Positions 1-6,285 are shown, numbered from the stretch's first letter. The stretch is DNA of 23,942 bases from Butyricicoccus_A sp945486175 (GCA_945829445.1 CALZUY010000027.1:1-23942); one strand, 5' to 3'. A program made the numbers and translations. The notes: generated from the letters alone by a model not told the origin.

Positions 1-42
1 GTTGTGATCCGGCAGTCGCCTGACCTGCATCTGGAAGACTGA
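1..42 (+). CDS. C-terminal tail of an unidentified protein (partial)
   Basis: The frame starting at base 1 is open for 13 codons (ending HLED) and stops at TGA 40-42; the other two plus frames stop almost at once. A perfect hairpin follows at 61-86, as expected at a gene end. The fragment is too short to identify, and its existence as a real gene rests only on the open frame plus the hairpin. Confidence 0.35.
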   Translation, partial: VVIRQSPDLHLED

Positions 43-60
43 CAGCTCAAAAAACAACGG

Positions 61-86
61 AGGGGACAGCATTTCTGCTGTCCCCT
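61..86. terminator. Intrinsic terminator hairpin, probably bidirectional
   Basis: A perfect 11-bp stem (61-71 with 76-86) closes a TTTC loop. On the plus strand it is followed only by TTTG, so termination there would be modest. On the minus strand the tail after the stem includes a run of six T, a few bases downstream. It most likely ends the gene whose stop is at 42. Confidence 0.6.
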
Positions 87-203
87 TTGTGCTGTCCGCA
101 TTCCGGTGTATCACAGCATCTCGATGAATGCTGCCATGCGCTTTTTCTCGCCGACACTGCTGCCCGCCGCACATTCCATGCCTTTTGAACATACAAAAAA
201 CGC

Positions 204-222
204 AAAAAAGCGGCCGTGCCGC
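204..222 (-). terminator. Intrinsic terminator for the vWA gene
   Basis: Read on the minus strand this is GCGGC-ACG-GCCGC followed directly by TTTTTT. It lies about 108 bases past the stop codon of the vWA-domain gene. The stem is only 5 bp but all G/C, and the uninterrupted U-run supports the call. Confidence 0.6.
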
Positions 223-329
223 CATCCTGCCATCCCCTATAGCATTCCGACAGCGCGGCACGCCCCGCACAGACCCCGAACCCACCCTGCCTGCCGACGC
301 TCCCCCGTACAGCAGGCCATCCATGCATG

Positions 330-986
330 TCAGCGCTTGTGCTTCCGCGTGCGGAAGTCGGCCTCGATGCGCTGTTTCCAGTTATCCTCAATCGGCGCGC
401 AGGCACGCACGCAGCTCACGGTCTCGCTGACCACCTCATAATTGAGCTGTGTGCCGGCGTGGTCGGCGTGGTAATTGACGGCGCGGTCAGCAGAGATGCC
501 GAATTTCCGTGCCGTGGAAATCGCGTCGATGTTCGCGCCGAGGAACAGGAATTCCCAGCCATAGCGGCTCTTTTCCAGCTCCACCAGCTTGCGCACGGAA
601 TCATAGCTGTATTCGCGGCTGGCGTTTTCATAGCCGTCTGTCGTGATGACGAACAGCACGCGCTCGGCACGCTGTTCCGGTGCGGTGTGCTTCTGCACAT
701 TCGCAATTTTTGTGATCGTCCGGCCAATGGCATCCAGCAGCGCCGTGCAGCCGCGCGCATAATATTCTTTTTCCGTGATCGGAGCAACCGCATGCATGTC
801 GATGCGGTCGTGCAGCACTTCATACTGGTCATCGAACAGGACGGTTGTGACAGTGGCCTCACCGTCCTCCTGTTTCTGCTTTTCCAGCATGGCGTTGTAG
901 CCGCCGATGGTGTCCGCTTCCAGCCCGCACATCGAGCCGCTGCGGTCGAGAATAAAAACCAGTTCAGTTTTTGCAGTCTTTTTCAT
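330..986 (-). CDS. von Willebrand factor A (vWA) domain protein
   Basis: A 218-residue cytoplasmic protein made of a single vWA fold. The metal-ion-dependent adhesion site is complete: D14-x-S16-x-S18 (LDRSGSM), T81 in the GCTALLDA segment and D117 in ITTDGYEN. Such domains bind a partner protein through a bound divalent cation. There is no signal peptide or membrane segment, so an intracellular role is expected. The frame stays open about 100 codons upstream, but ATG 984-986 is chosen because GAGGG lies 8 bases before it and the MIDAS motif then sits near the N-terminus, as usual. The macro-domain gene lies upstream on the same strand, separated by about 220 bases and a hairpin, so the two may be a functional pair rather than one transcript. 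The specific partner or process cannot be read from the sequence. Confidence 0.85.
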   Translation of the reverse strand: MKKTAKTELVFILDRSGSMCGLEADTIGGYNAMLEKQKQEDGEATVTTVLFDDQYEVLHDRIDMHAVAPITEKEYYARGCTALLDAIGRTITKIANVQKHTAPEQRAERVLFVITTDGYENASREYSYDSVRKLVELEKSRYGWEFLFLGANIDAISTARKFGISADRAVNYHADHAGTQLNYEVVSETVSCVRACAPIEDNWKQRIEADFRTRKHKR

Positions 987-1109
987 AACAGAACCCTCGC
1001 TTTCGTGTGCTGGTTTATCATGGCTACAGCATACCATGCCGGCGCACGCATCAGGTCGCGCGGCAGGCGACATTGACGGGGGAATGCCCGGTATTTTTTC
1101 CGGGTGCAG

Positions 1110-1130
1110 AAAAGCCCCTTCCGCCGGGGC
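1110..1130 (-). terminator. Terminator downstream of the macro-domain gene
   Basis: On the minus strand GCCCC and GGGGC (1126-1130 and 1114-1118) pair around a 7-base loop and are followed by TTTT. A second small inverted repeat (CCCGG...CCGGG, 1087-1104) with a T-rich loop lies just beyond. The stem is short, so some read-through into the vWA gene is possible. Confidence 0.5.
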
Positions 1131-1209
1131 GAAAGGAGCGCGGTTTTGTCCGTTGTGAAACAGGCACCACAGCGATGCCGCGTGCGGGATGCCTGCTGAG
1201 CGGCACCTG

Positions 1210-2277
1210 TCAGGCGCCCAGCAGCTTCTGGTCAAATGCAAACAGCGCTTCGTTGATGGTATAGATGTCGTAGATGCCCGCTTCAATGAAATATTCGATA
1301 ATCACATCAAATTTATTGCTGTGGGACAGCGCATAGCCCGCCTTGCCGAGCAGGTCGCGCGTTTCATCCAGATTGAGCCGCAGTGCAATCGCGAGTGCGA
1401 GTGCGGTCGGCTTGCTCGGATTGTATCCGTTATCCTTTCGGATTTTGGAAAACAGCTTGCGGTCGATGTTTGCACGCTTGTAGGTCTCCACATCCGTCAT
1501 GCCCTTTTCATCAATCAGCCGCAGCAGCATGCGCGAGAATGATTCGTCCAGATTGTATACGAGGTCCTCCAGTGACCGCGCAGCGGGAACCGGACGGAAG
1601 CATGAGTCAGACATGAGCATGTTGGCCTGTGCTTCACCAACACCGGACGGTTCGGAAACCTCCCGCGCCCACATGTCCTCCTGCTCACGCAGCTGTTTCC
1701 GGTAGGGGAGCATCTCAGTCTGACTGCGGCGGGAGTATCTCTGCGTGTCGATATAGTGGTCGTCGATGTACGACTGCACGCGTGTGAACAGCTTTTCACT
1801 GAGCAGCGCCGCGCCGTGGTCATATACAACGAGATAAATATCCATGTCATGTTCCAGCAGGAAGCCGCTGATCGCGGAAACTGCGATGTGCATCGCCTCT
1901 GCGGGCGGATAGCCGTGCGCGCCGGTGGAAATCAGCGGGAATGCCACAGAGCGGCAACCGCACTGCTGCGCACGGATGAGCACATTGCGGTAGCAGCTTT
2001 CGAGCAGCTGTGCTTCACCCTGCCTGCCCCCGCGCCAGATCGGCCCGGCTGTGTGGATGACATAAGCCGCCGGAAGCGCAAACCCCTGCGTGATGACGGC
2101 GCCGCCTGCATCACAGTGTCCGATGGCACGGCATGCCTGCTGCATGCGGTCAAAGCCTGCCGCTGCGAAAATGGCACCGGAAGCACCTCCGCCGGGTACA
2201 AGGCTGCTGTTTGACGGGCATACGACTGCATCGACCTGCATGGCTGTAATATCATTTCTGACGATGGAAAGCGGCAT
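1210..2277 (-). CDS. Macro-domain protein with helix-turn-helix-like C-terminal region
   Basis: A 355-residue protein. Residues 1-165 are a macro domain, a fold that binds ADP-ribose and in some members removes it from proteins or its O-acetyl ester: DIT at 9-11, the N23-containing strand leading into the GGGASGAI loop (29-36), and ISTGAHGYP (116-124), the ligand-phosphate loop. A charged linker of about 80 residues follows. Residues 246-318 have the spacing of an XRE-type helix-turn-helix, including TALALAIALRLNLDE. The last 35 residues are predicted helical. The start at 2277 is preceded by AGGAGG 8 bases upstream and by a promoter at 2313-2341. Macro folding is clear. That it reads an ADP-ribose signal and acts on DNA or RNA through the C-terminus is inference. 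The downstream vWA protein is a plausible partner. Confidence 0.85.
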   Translation of the reverse strand: MPLSIVRNDITAMQVDAVVCPSNSSLVPGGGASGAIFAAAGFDRMQQACRAIGHCDAGGAVITQGFALPAAYVIHTAGPIWRGGRQGEAQLLESCYRNVLIRAQQCGCRSVAFPLISTGAHGYPPAEAMHIAVSAISGFLLEHDMDIYLVVYDHGAALLSEKLFTRVQSYIDDHYIDTQRYSRRSQTEMLPYRKQLREQEDMWAREVSEPSGVGEAQANMLMSDSCFRPVPAARSLEDLVYNLDESFSRMLLRLIDEKGMTDVETYKRANIDRKLFSKIRKDNGYNPSKPTALALAIALRLNLDETRDLLGKAGYALSHSNKFDVIIEYFIEAGIYDIYTINEALFAFDQKLLGA

Positions 2278-2312
2278 GATTCAATCCTCCTGCGAGATGG
2301 CATAATAGGAGC

Positions 2313-2341
2313 ATTATACACTTGAATATATTTTACCGGAA
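2313..2341 (-). promoter_or_regulatory. Promoter of the macro-domain gene
   Basis: A perfect TATAAT (minus strand, 2313-2318) sits 17 bases from a weak -35, TTCCGG (2336-2341), some 35 bases before the start codon. The weak -35 would suit activation or control through the adjacent palindrome at 2353-2364. Confidence 0.5.
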
Positions 2342-2352
2342 AACACCAGCCG

Positions 2353-2364
2353 TGTCCATGGACA
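2353..2364. promoter_or_regulatory. 12-bp palindrome just upstream of the macro-gene -35 (possible operator)
   Basis: TGTCCATGGACA is perfectly self-complementary and begins 11 bases upstream of the -35 hexamer. The position is typical of an activator or repressor site. No known regulator motif was recognised, and one 12-base palindrome can arise by chance. Confidence 0.25.
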
Positions 2365-2384
2365 AAACAGCAGCCGGTGGGCAG

Positions 2385-2419
2385 AAAAAAACTCCCCTGG
2401 CCGTGAACGGTCGGGGGAG
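2385..2419 (-). terminator. Strong terminator of yebC
   Basis: A 12-bp stem with two G-T pairs (2392-2403 with 2408-2419) closes a TGAA tetraloop and is followed on the minus strand by TTTTTTT (2385-2391). It starts about 34 bases past the yebC stop. On the plus strand a five-T run also follows, so it may act both ways. Confidence 0.9.
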
Positions 2420-2452
2420 CCGGTTTTTCTCTGTGGGGGGGACGGCGGCAAA

Positions 2453-3190
2453 TCAGCCCTCGTACTCGTCCTCATTTTCCCAGTTGTGCCATACGTGCTG
2501 GACATCGTCGTTGTCCTCGAGCGCGTCGAGCAGCTTGCGCATGCTCGCCATGTCGTCCGGGTTTTCCAGCGTGATGGTGTTGGACGGAACCATCTGGATT
2601 TCTGCCTGTGCGAATTCCATGCCGGCAGCCTCCAGTGCCTCGCGGACAGTGGAGAAGTCCTCCGGAGAGGTGTAAATCTGGAAGCAGTCGTCGTCTGCCT
2701 GGAAATCATCTGCGCCTGCGTCCAGTGCGGTCATCATGGCCTCGTCCTCGTCGAGGTCACCGCGCTCAATGATGAGCACGCCCTTCTGCTCGAACTGCCA
2801 GGAGACACAGCCTGCGTTGCCGAGACCTGCGCCGAACTTGTCAAAGTAATGGCGGACATCTGCAACAGTGCGGTTGCGGTTGTCGGTCAGGGTCTCACAG
2901 ATGACAGCGATGCCGCCGACACCATAGCCTTCGTAAGTATTTGCTTCATAGTTTACGTTGCTGGTGTTGCCGCGGTCAAGCATGCGCTTGATGTTGTCGT
3001 TCGGGACGTTGTTTGCCTTTGCTTCTGCGATGCAGTCACGCAGCTTTGCGTTGTTATCCGGATTAGCGGAACCGCCTTCCTTGATGGCAACAGCCATTTT
3101 ACGGCCGATTTTGGTGAAAATAGCCGCCTTCTTGGCGTCATTTGCGCCCTTTCTCTTGGCGATATTGTTCCATTTCGAATGTCCAGACAT
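2453..3190 (-). CDS. yebC: YebC/PmpR family regulatory or translation factor
   Basis: A 245-residue, full-length member of the YebC/TACO1 family. The N-terminus MSGHSKWNNIAKRKGAND is the family signature, followed by the conserved core GYGVGGIAVICETLTDNRNRT and an acidic C-terminus. The family was first annotated as transcriptional regulators; more recent work links it to ribosomes and to translation of proline-rich stretches, like mitochondrial TACO1. It is soluble, with no membrane segment. GGAGGT precedes the ATG with normal spacing. A dedicated promoter lies at 3259-3287 and a strong terminator at 2385-2419, so it is a single-gene transcript. Nothing unusual is seen in length or motifs. 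Confidence 0.97.
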   Translation of the reverse strand: MSGHSKWNNIAKRKGANDAKKAAIFTKIGRKMAVAIKEGGSANPDNNAKLRDCIAEAKANNVPNDNIKRMLDRGNTSNVNYEANTYEGYGVGGIAVICETLTDNRNRTVADVRHYFDKFGAGLGNAGCVSWQFEQKGVLIIERGDLDEDEAMMTALDAGADDFQADDDCFQIYTSPEDFSTVREALEAAGMEFAQAEIQMVPSNTITLENPDDMASMRKLLDALEDNDDVQHVWHNWENEDEYEG

Positions 3191-3258
3191 TGGGTCGTAC
3201 CTCCATATGATATCAGATCATTAAATTATTTTATTTAAAAACAGGGTTTCAACATCTA

Positions 3259-3287
3259 ATTATATCAAACCTGCGGATGGTTTGCAA
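3259..3287 (-). promoter_or_regulatory. Sigma-A-type promoter of yebC
   Basis: TTGCAA (3282-3287), a 17-base spacer and a perfect TATAAT (3259-3264) read on the minus strand toward yebC. An AT-rich stretch and a leader of about 60 bases follow before the start codon. Confidence 0.7.
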
Positions 3288-3310
3288 CAGGCGATTTTCT
3301 GTGTGGGCAC

Positions 3311-3341
3311 GGTATAAAACATGCCAGCCGCGTTCATACTA
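3311..3341 (+). promoter_or_regulatory. Sigma-G-like (forespore) promoter of the Asn/Gln-rich ORF
   Basis: CATACTA at 3335-3341 matches exactly the -10 element known for Bacillus sigma-G, and GGTATA at 3311-3316 matches the -35 consensus TGAATA at four of six positions with an 18-base spacer. GTATA also fits the sigma-F -35. No sigma-A -10 with normal spacing was seen here. The Shine-Dalgarno of the small ORF starts about 10 bases further on, giving a short leader. The assignment rests on motif matching only. Confidence 0.5.
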
Positions 3342-3364
3342 AGCTGCGAAAAGAGGTGATTGCA

Positions 3365-3523
3365 ATGTCCCGCAACCAGAACAGAAACCAGAACCAGAAG
3401 CAGCAGAACCAGCAGAATCAGCAGAATCAGCAGCAGAACAATCAGAAGCAGCAAAACCAGAATCAGAACCAGAACAGAAATCAGCAGAACAGCCGGAACC
3501 GGAACAACAGTTCCGAGGGATAA
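3365..3523 (+). CDS. 52-residue Asn/Gln-rich small protein, possibly a spore protein
   Basis: The ORF encodes 52 residues, about two thirds Asn or Gln with scattered Lys and Arg, starting MSRNQNRNQNQ and ending NNSSEG. It is strongly basic and has no hydrophobic segment, so a disordered soluble protein is expected. Support for a real gene: AGAGGTGA lies 6 bases before the ATG, a sigma-G-like promoter lies at 3311-3341 and a good terminator directly follows. Gamma-type small acid-soluble spore proteins (SspE) are likewise short and rich in Gln and Asn and are made in the forespore under sigma-G; this protein lacks an obvious SspE repeat, so similarity is in composition only. CAG/AAC codon repeats suggest growth by slippage. 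Function is otherwise unknown. Confidence 0.65.
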   Translation: MSRNQNRNQNQKQQNQQNQQNQQQNNQKQQNQNQNQNRNQQNSRNRNNSSEG

Positions 3524-3537
3524 GCTGACAGGGAACA

Positions 3538-3573
3538 GGGAATGCCGTCCGGCAGGACAGCATTCCCCGTTTT
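3538..3573 (+). terminator. Terminator of the Asn/Gln-rich ORF
   Basis: Arms 3538-3550 and 3555-3567 pair (8 bp, one mismatch, then 4 bp) around a GGCA loop, followed by CG and TTTT. The final bases touch the stop codon of mrnC, which converges from the other strand. The minus-strand side lacks a T-run. Confidence 0.75.
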
Positions 3574-3998
3574 CATTTCTGCTCTGCCCACTGCCGGGCC
3601 GCAGGAAGGATGACATCAAACAGCTCATTCAGCCGGTCATACTGCCCGCGCAGGTACAGCCAGCCAAACAGCGATTCGACTGCGGTGGCAAGTGCATATT
3701 CCGTCGGGGAGGACGATTTTGGAACCGATTTCGGCTTGGCGTTGCGCCCGTGGCGGAATACCGCCTGCTCCTCCTCCGTCAGCATCGGCTGGATGGCATG
3801 TGCGCCTGCCGCCTGCGCGCCCGCACAGACCAGCCGGATGGTCTCCCGGTGCAGGTTGCGGCTTGTGACCAGTCCGGAGGAGATCAGCCAGCCGCGCGTC
3901 ATCAGCTCATAGACGCTGTCGCCCATATGCGCGAGCGCAAGCGCACTGCACTGCCGCAGCGCGTGCTCATCCATCATCGGATGCAAAAAATCAGTCAT
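3573..3998 (-). CDS. mrnC: Mini-ribonuclease III (23S rRNA maturation)
   Basis: A 141-residue protein consisting of an RNase III catalytic domain without a double-stranded-RNA-binding domain, as in Mini-III enzymes that trim 23S rRNA ends in Firmicutes. The signature LALAHMGDSVYELMTR carries the catalytic Asp (D27), and E108 in ATAVESLFGWLYL is the second acidic metal ligand. The basic stretch RNAKPKSVPKSSSPTEYA is also typical of the family. The start at 3998 has only AAAGG about 11 bases upstream, so a start at M8 or M9 is possible, but no better ribosome site is there. In many Firmicutes mrnC follows cysS; here it stands alone, divergent from trxA and convergent with the Asn/Gln-rich ORF. 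A perfect 6-bp hairpin lies in its leader. Confidence 0.93.
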   Translation of the reverse strand: MTDFLHPMMDEHALRQCSALALAHMGDSVYELMTRGWLISSGLVTSRNLHRETIRLVCAGAQAAGAHAIQPMLTEEEQAVFRHGRNAKPKSVPKSSSPTEYALATAVESLFGWLYLRGQYDRLNELFDVILPAARQWAEQK

Positions 3999-4028
3999 AG
4001 ATCTGTCTGCCTTTCATCCGGCACGGCG

Positions 4029-4044
4029 GCAGGAACGCTCCTGC
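4029..4044 (-). other. Hairpin in the presumed mrnC leader
   Basis: GCAGGA and TCCTGC pair perfectly around a four-base loop, 31 bases upstream of the mrnC start and with no T-run after it on the minus strand, so it is not a terminator. It could be a structured leader element. No function can be assigned from sequence. Confidence 0.3.
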
Positions 4045-4083
4045 AAAGGCCGGAAAGTTTTTCTGTTTTTCACAAAAAAAGAA

Positions 4084-4112
4084 TTCCCTTCGGGTGGAAA
4101 ACAGGGTATAAT
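4084..4112 (+). promoter_or_regulatory. Probable trxA promoter
   Basis: A perfect TATAAT at 4107-4112 is preceded 17 bases upstream by a poor -35 (TTCCCT). The transcript would have a leader of about 85 bases before the trxA start codon. Confidence 0.5.
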
Positions 4113-4203
4113 ATCCATGTACTATTATAACGTATTTGCAGCGGCTTTCCAATGTGCAGAACTGCCGAGACAGATGCGTTTTTCAGGAAGGAAGATTGGT
4201 AGA

Positions 4204-4533
4204 ATGTCTATCATGCATATTACAGAGGAAACCTTTGACAAGGAGGTGCTGGAGGCCCCGGTGCCGGTGCTCGTTGATTTCTGGGCGGACTGGTGCGGCC
4301 CGTGCCGCATGCTCGCGCCGACCATCGATGAGCTGGAACAGAAATACCGCGGCAAAATCCATGTGGGCAAGATCGACATCGACCGCCAGCCCAAGCTCGC
4401 GCTGGTACATAAGGTCATGTCCATCCCGACTGTCAGCATCTATTCGCACGGCAAGGAGGTCAAGCGGCTGATCGGCCTGCGCGACAAATCGGAGCTGGAT
4501 GAAGTGATTCAGGAAGTTCTTGCGAAAGAATAA
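4204..4533 (+). CDS. trxA: Thioredoxin
   Basis: A 109-residue single-domain thioredoxin, the usual length. The redox active site is WCGPC with cysteines at 31 and 34, the buried Asp is D25, and the cis-proline is P75 in SIPTVSIY. It reduces protein disulfides in the cytoplasm using electrons from thioredoxin reductase, which is not encoded here. The frame is open upstream to 4117, but the start at 4204 is chosen because GGAAG lies 9 bases before it and the extra residues would not belong to the thioredoxin fold. A strong terminator follows at 4542-4584, so it is probably transcribed alone. Confidence 0.96.
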   Translation: MSIMHITEETFDKEVLEAPVPVLVDFWADWCGPCRMLAPTIDELEQKYRGKIHVGKIDIDRQPKLALVHKVMSIPTVSIYSHGKEVKRLIGLRDKSELDEVIQEVLAKE

Positions 4534-4541
4534 ACAGAACG

Positions 4542-4584
4542 TCCCCGCGGTGCGGTTTTGAGCCGTGCTGCGGGGGATTTTTTT
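4542..4584 (+). terminator. Strong terminator after trxA
   Basis: CCCCGC (4543-4548) pairs with GCGGGG (4570-4575), with further G-C and wobble pairs inside, followed within three bases by seven T. It sits between trxA and the barnase gene, only 43 bases before the latter's start codon. Confidence 0.88.
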
Positions 4585-4627
4585 GGGGACGGCTCCGCTG
4601 CGGCGGGATGCCGGGAAAGGAGACCAG

Positions 4628-5146
4628 ATGAAACGATATGGAAAGACCATAGGGGCACTGATGCTGTCCCTGCTCCTGCTGCTGTGCGGCTGTACAGCCA
4701 GTGTGGAGAACATAGACACCGGCTCCACCGATGTCGGACAGACCATCGAGGTGGACGGCGCAGAGGCTGAGGGCACCGCGCCGGAGGAAACCGCACTGGA
4801 TGAGGACGGCATATATACCTCTAAGGAAGAGGTTGCGGCATATCTGAATACATACGGCCATTTGCCGGATAACTTTATCACCAAGAAGGAAGCGCAGGCA
4901 CTCGGCTGGGACAGCAAAGAGGGCAATCTCGGAGAGGTCGCGCCCGGCAAGAGCATCGGCGGCGATTATTTTGGAAACTATGAGGGCAGGCTGCCGGATG
5001 CGGACGGACGGGAATACCATGAGTGCGACATCGACAGCACCGGCAGCTACCGCGGCGCCAAACGCCTTGTGTATTCCAACGACGGATTGATTTATTATAC
5101 CGAAGACCATTATGAGACCTTTGAACTGATGTACGGGGAGGAATAG
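4628..5146 (+). CDS. Lipoprotein barnase-type ribonuclease
   Basis: A 172-residue precursor. Residues 1-21 are a lipoprotein signal (MKRYGK then a leucine-rich core) ending in the lipobox LCGC, so C22 would be acylated and the enzyme held on the outer face of the membrane. An acidic linker (about 25-60) leads to a ribonuclease domain that aligns with Bacillus barnase without gaps. The catalytic residues are all kept: K86, E132, R142, R146 and H161 match barnase K27, E73, R83, R87 and H102 at a constant offset of 59. It should cleave RNA, preferring the 3' side of guanosine. The ATG at 4628 follows AAAGGAG by 5 bases. The barstar gene starts two bases after the stop. Barnase is normally secreted free; membrane anchoring is the unusual trait. 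It may be a nutritional or antagonistic enzyme. Confidence 0.93.
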   Translation: MKRYGKTIGALMLSLLLLLCGCTASVENIDTGSTDVGQTIEVDGAEAEGTAPEETALDEDGIYTSKEEVAAYLNTYGHLPDNFITKKEAQALGWDSKEGNLGEVAPGKSIGGDYFGNYEGRLPDADGREYHECDIDSTGSYRGAKRLVYSNDGLIYYTEDHYETFELMYGEE

Positions 5147-5148
5147 TT

Positions 5149-5403
5149 GTGAATGTCGTGCTGGATGCCCGTCGCATGGGACGGGATACAGTGTACCCCT
5201 ACCTGAAGGAGATGCTTGCGCTGCCGGACTACTTCGGCAGAAATCTCGATGCGCTGTATGACTGCCTGACCGAACTGGGAGCCACCGAAATCCTGCTGAC
5301 ACATGTGCCGGAGGCCGCAGACGGCTTTGACCGCGTGTACCGCGTGATGTGTGCGGCGGAACGCGGAAACCCCGCGCTGCAAATCAAAACAGAAGAAGCA
5401 TAA
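5149..5403 (+). CDS. Barstar-family ribonuclease inhibitor
   Basis: An 84-residue barstar homologue. The binding helix contains LPDYFGRNLDALYDCL, where D34 and D38 correspond to barstar D35 and D39, the acidic residues that plug the barnase active site. It would act in the cytoplasm to neutralise enzyme that folds before export. Translation starts at GTG 5149, two bases after the barnase stop, with GGGGAGG inside the end of the barnase gene, so the two are tightly coupled. The protein is slightly shorter than Bacillus barstar (89-90 residues) but contains the key segment. A strong terminator follows at 5419-5451. Confidence 0.93.
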   Translation: MNVVLDARRMGRDTVYPYLKEMLALPDYFGRNLDALYDCLTELGATEILLTHVPEAADGFDRVYRVMCAAERGNPALQIKTEEA

Positions 5404-5418
5404 GTGCATACAGACAGG

Positions 5419-5451
5419 CGCCTGCGATTGGATGGAATTGCAGGCGTTTTT
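5419..5451 (+). terminator. Terminator of the barnase-barstar operon
   Basis: An 11-bp stem with one G-T pair (5419-5429 with 5436-5446) closes a six-base loop and is followed by TTTTT. It lies 15 bases past the barstar stop. Confidence 0.9.
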
Positions 5452-5536
5452 GCTTTCTGATATCAGATTTCGGCGTTAAGCGCATGGGAAAACGGCGGAT
5501 TGGGGAGAATTTCGGCACAATTTCAAAAAAATACGC

Positions 5537-5566
5537 TTACATTGGGCGGCGAAAAGGTGTTACAAT
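5537..5566 (+). promoter_or_regulatory. Promoter of the CarD-family gene
   Basis: TTACAT (5537-5542), an 18-base spacer and TACAAT (5561-5566) with an upstream TG (extended -10). The leader to the start codon would be about 80 bases. Confidence 0.55.
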
Positions 5567-5649
5567 ATATATAACAGCAGGATGTACAATGAGGCAAATA
5601 TACGCATTTGCCGGACAGAACGGAAATCCGGCGGAGGAGGAATTCAGAT

Positions 5650-6171
5650 ATGTATCAGGCGGGAGATTTGATTATGTACGGGAGCACAGGTGTCTGCCGT
5701 GTGGAGAGCGTCGGAAAGCTCGACGGAAATCCAAAGGACAACACGCAGTACTATAAGCTCGCCCCGGTTTTTGATACGGAGACCATTTATACACCCGTCG
5801 ATACCAGGGCATTTATGCGCCCGGTCATGACCAGAGAACAGGCAGAGGAGCTGATTGCACGCATCCCGGATATCCCGGACGATGTATGCGGCGGCTGTGA
5901 CATCAAGATGCTGAGCGAGCGTTACCGCGCCTGCCTGAATACGCATGAAAACGACGATTTAATCCGGCTCATCAAGAGCGTCTACCTGAAAAATGAGCGC
6001 TCCATCAAGGCGGGACGCCATATGGGACAGATCGACCAGCAGTATATGAAACGTGCGGAAAAGCTGCTGTACGGTGAGCTTGCCGTGGCGCTCGATATGG
6101 AATTTGACCAGATTCAGCCCTATATCAAAAAACGCATGGGGCATACCAGAAAGAAAACCACTGAGTCATAA
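5650..6171 (+). CDS. CarD/CdnL-type RNA polymerase-binding transcription factor
   Basis: A 173-residue protein. Residues 1-65 form the CarD/TRCF RNA-polymerase-interacting domain (MYQAGDLIMYGSTGVCRVE, then YYKLAPVFDTETIYTPVD), the Tudor-like fold that binds the RNA polymerase beta subunit. Residues 70-173 are helical and basic, ending in HTRKKTTES, as in the family's DNA-contacting C-terminal domain. CarD proteins stabilise open promoter complexes and influence growth-related transcription. The start at 5650 follows GGAGGAGGA by about 8 bases; the frame extends 14 codons upstream without a ribosome site. It has its own promoter and a strong terminator at 6286-6318. The family assignment is firm; its regulon is unknown. 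Confidence 0.92.
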   Translation: MYQAGDLIMYGSTGVCRVESVGKLDGNPKDNTQYYKLAPVFDTETIYTPVDTRAFMRPVMTREQAEELIARIPDIPDDVCGGCDIKMLSERYRACLNTHENDDLIRLIKSVYLKNERSIKAGRHMGQIDQQYMKRAEKLLYGELAVALDMEFDQIQPYIKKRMGHTRKKTTES

Positions 6172-6285
6172 TGCATCTGACCCAATCTGCGGTATGCAGG
6201 CGGTTTTCGATTGCATCACAGGAAAAATATCGGCACGACGGTGCAGCTTGCGTTTCCGCAGTTGTCGCCGCCGAAAGACTGACCG

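Noticed and set aside
3260..3628. Minus-strand frame encoding a Leu/Val/Ile-rich, membrane-like protein
   Set aside because: The hydrophobic run is only the reverse reading of CAG/AAC repeats in the Asn/Gln-rich ORF, and it overlaps the yebC promoter and two terminators.
4117..4203. N-terminal extension of thioredoxin
   Set aside because: The frame is open but lies right after the -10 element, lacks a ribosome site and adds residues outside the fold; the ATG at 4204 has a good Shine-Dalgarno.
4460..5302. 280-codon minus-strand frame across the barnase and barstar genes
   Set aside because: The plus strand encodes a gap-free barnase match and a barstar, so this is a shadow frame.
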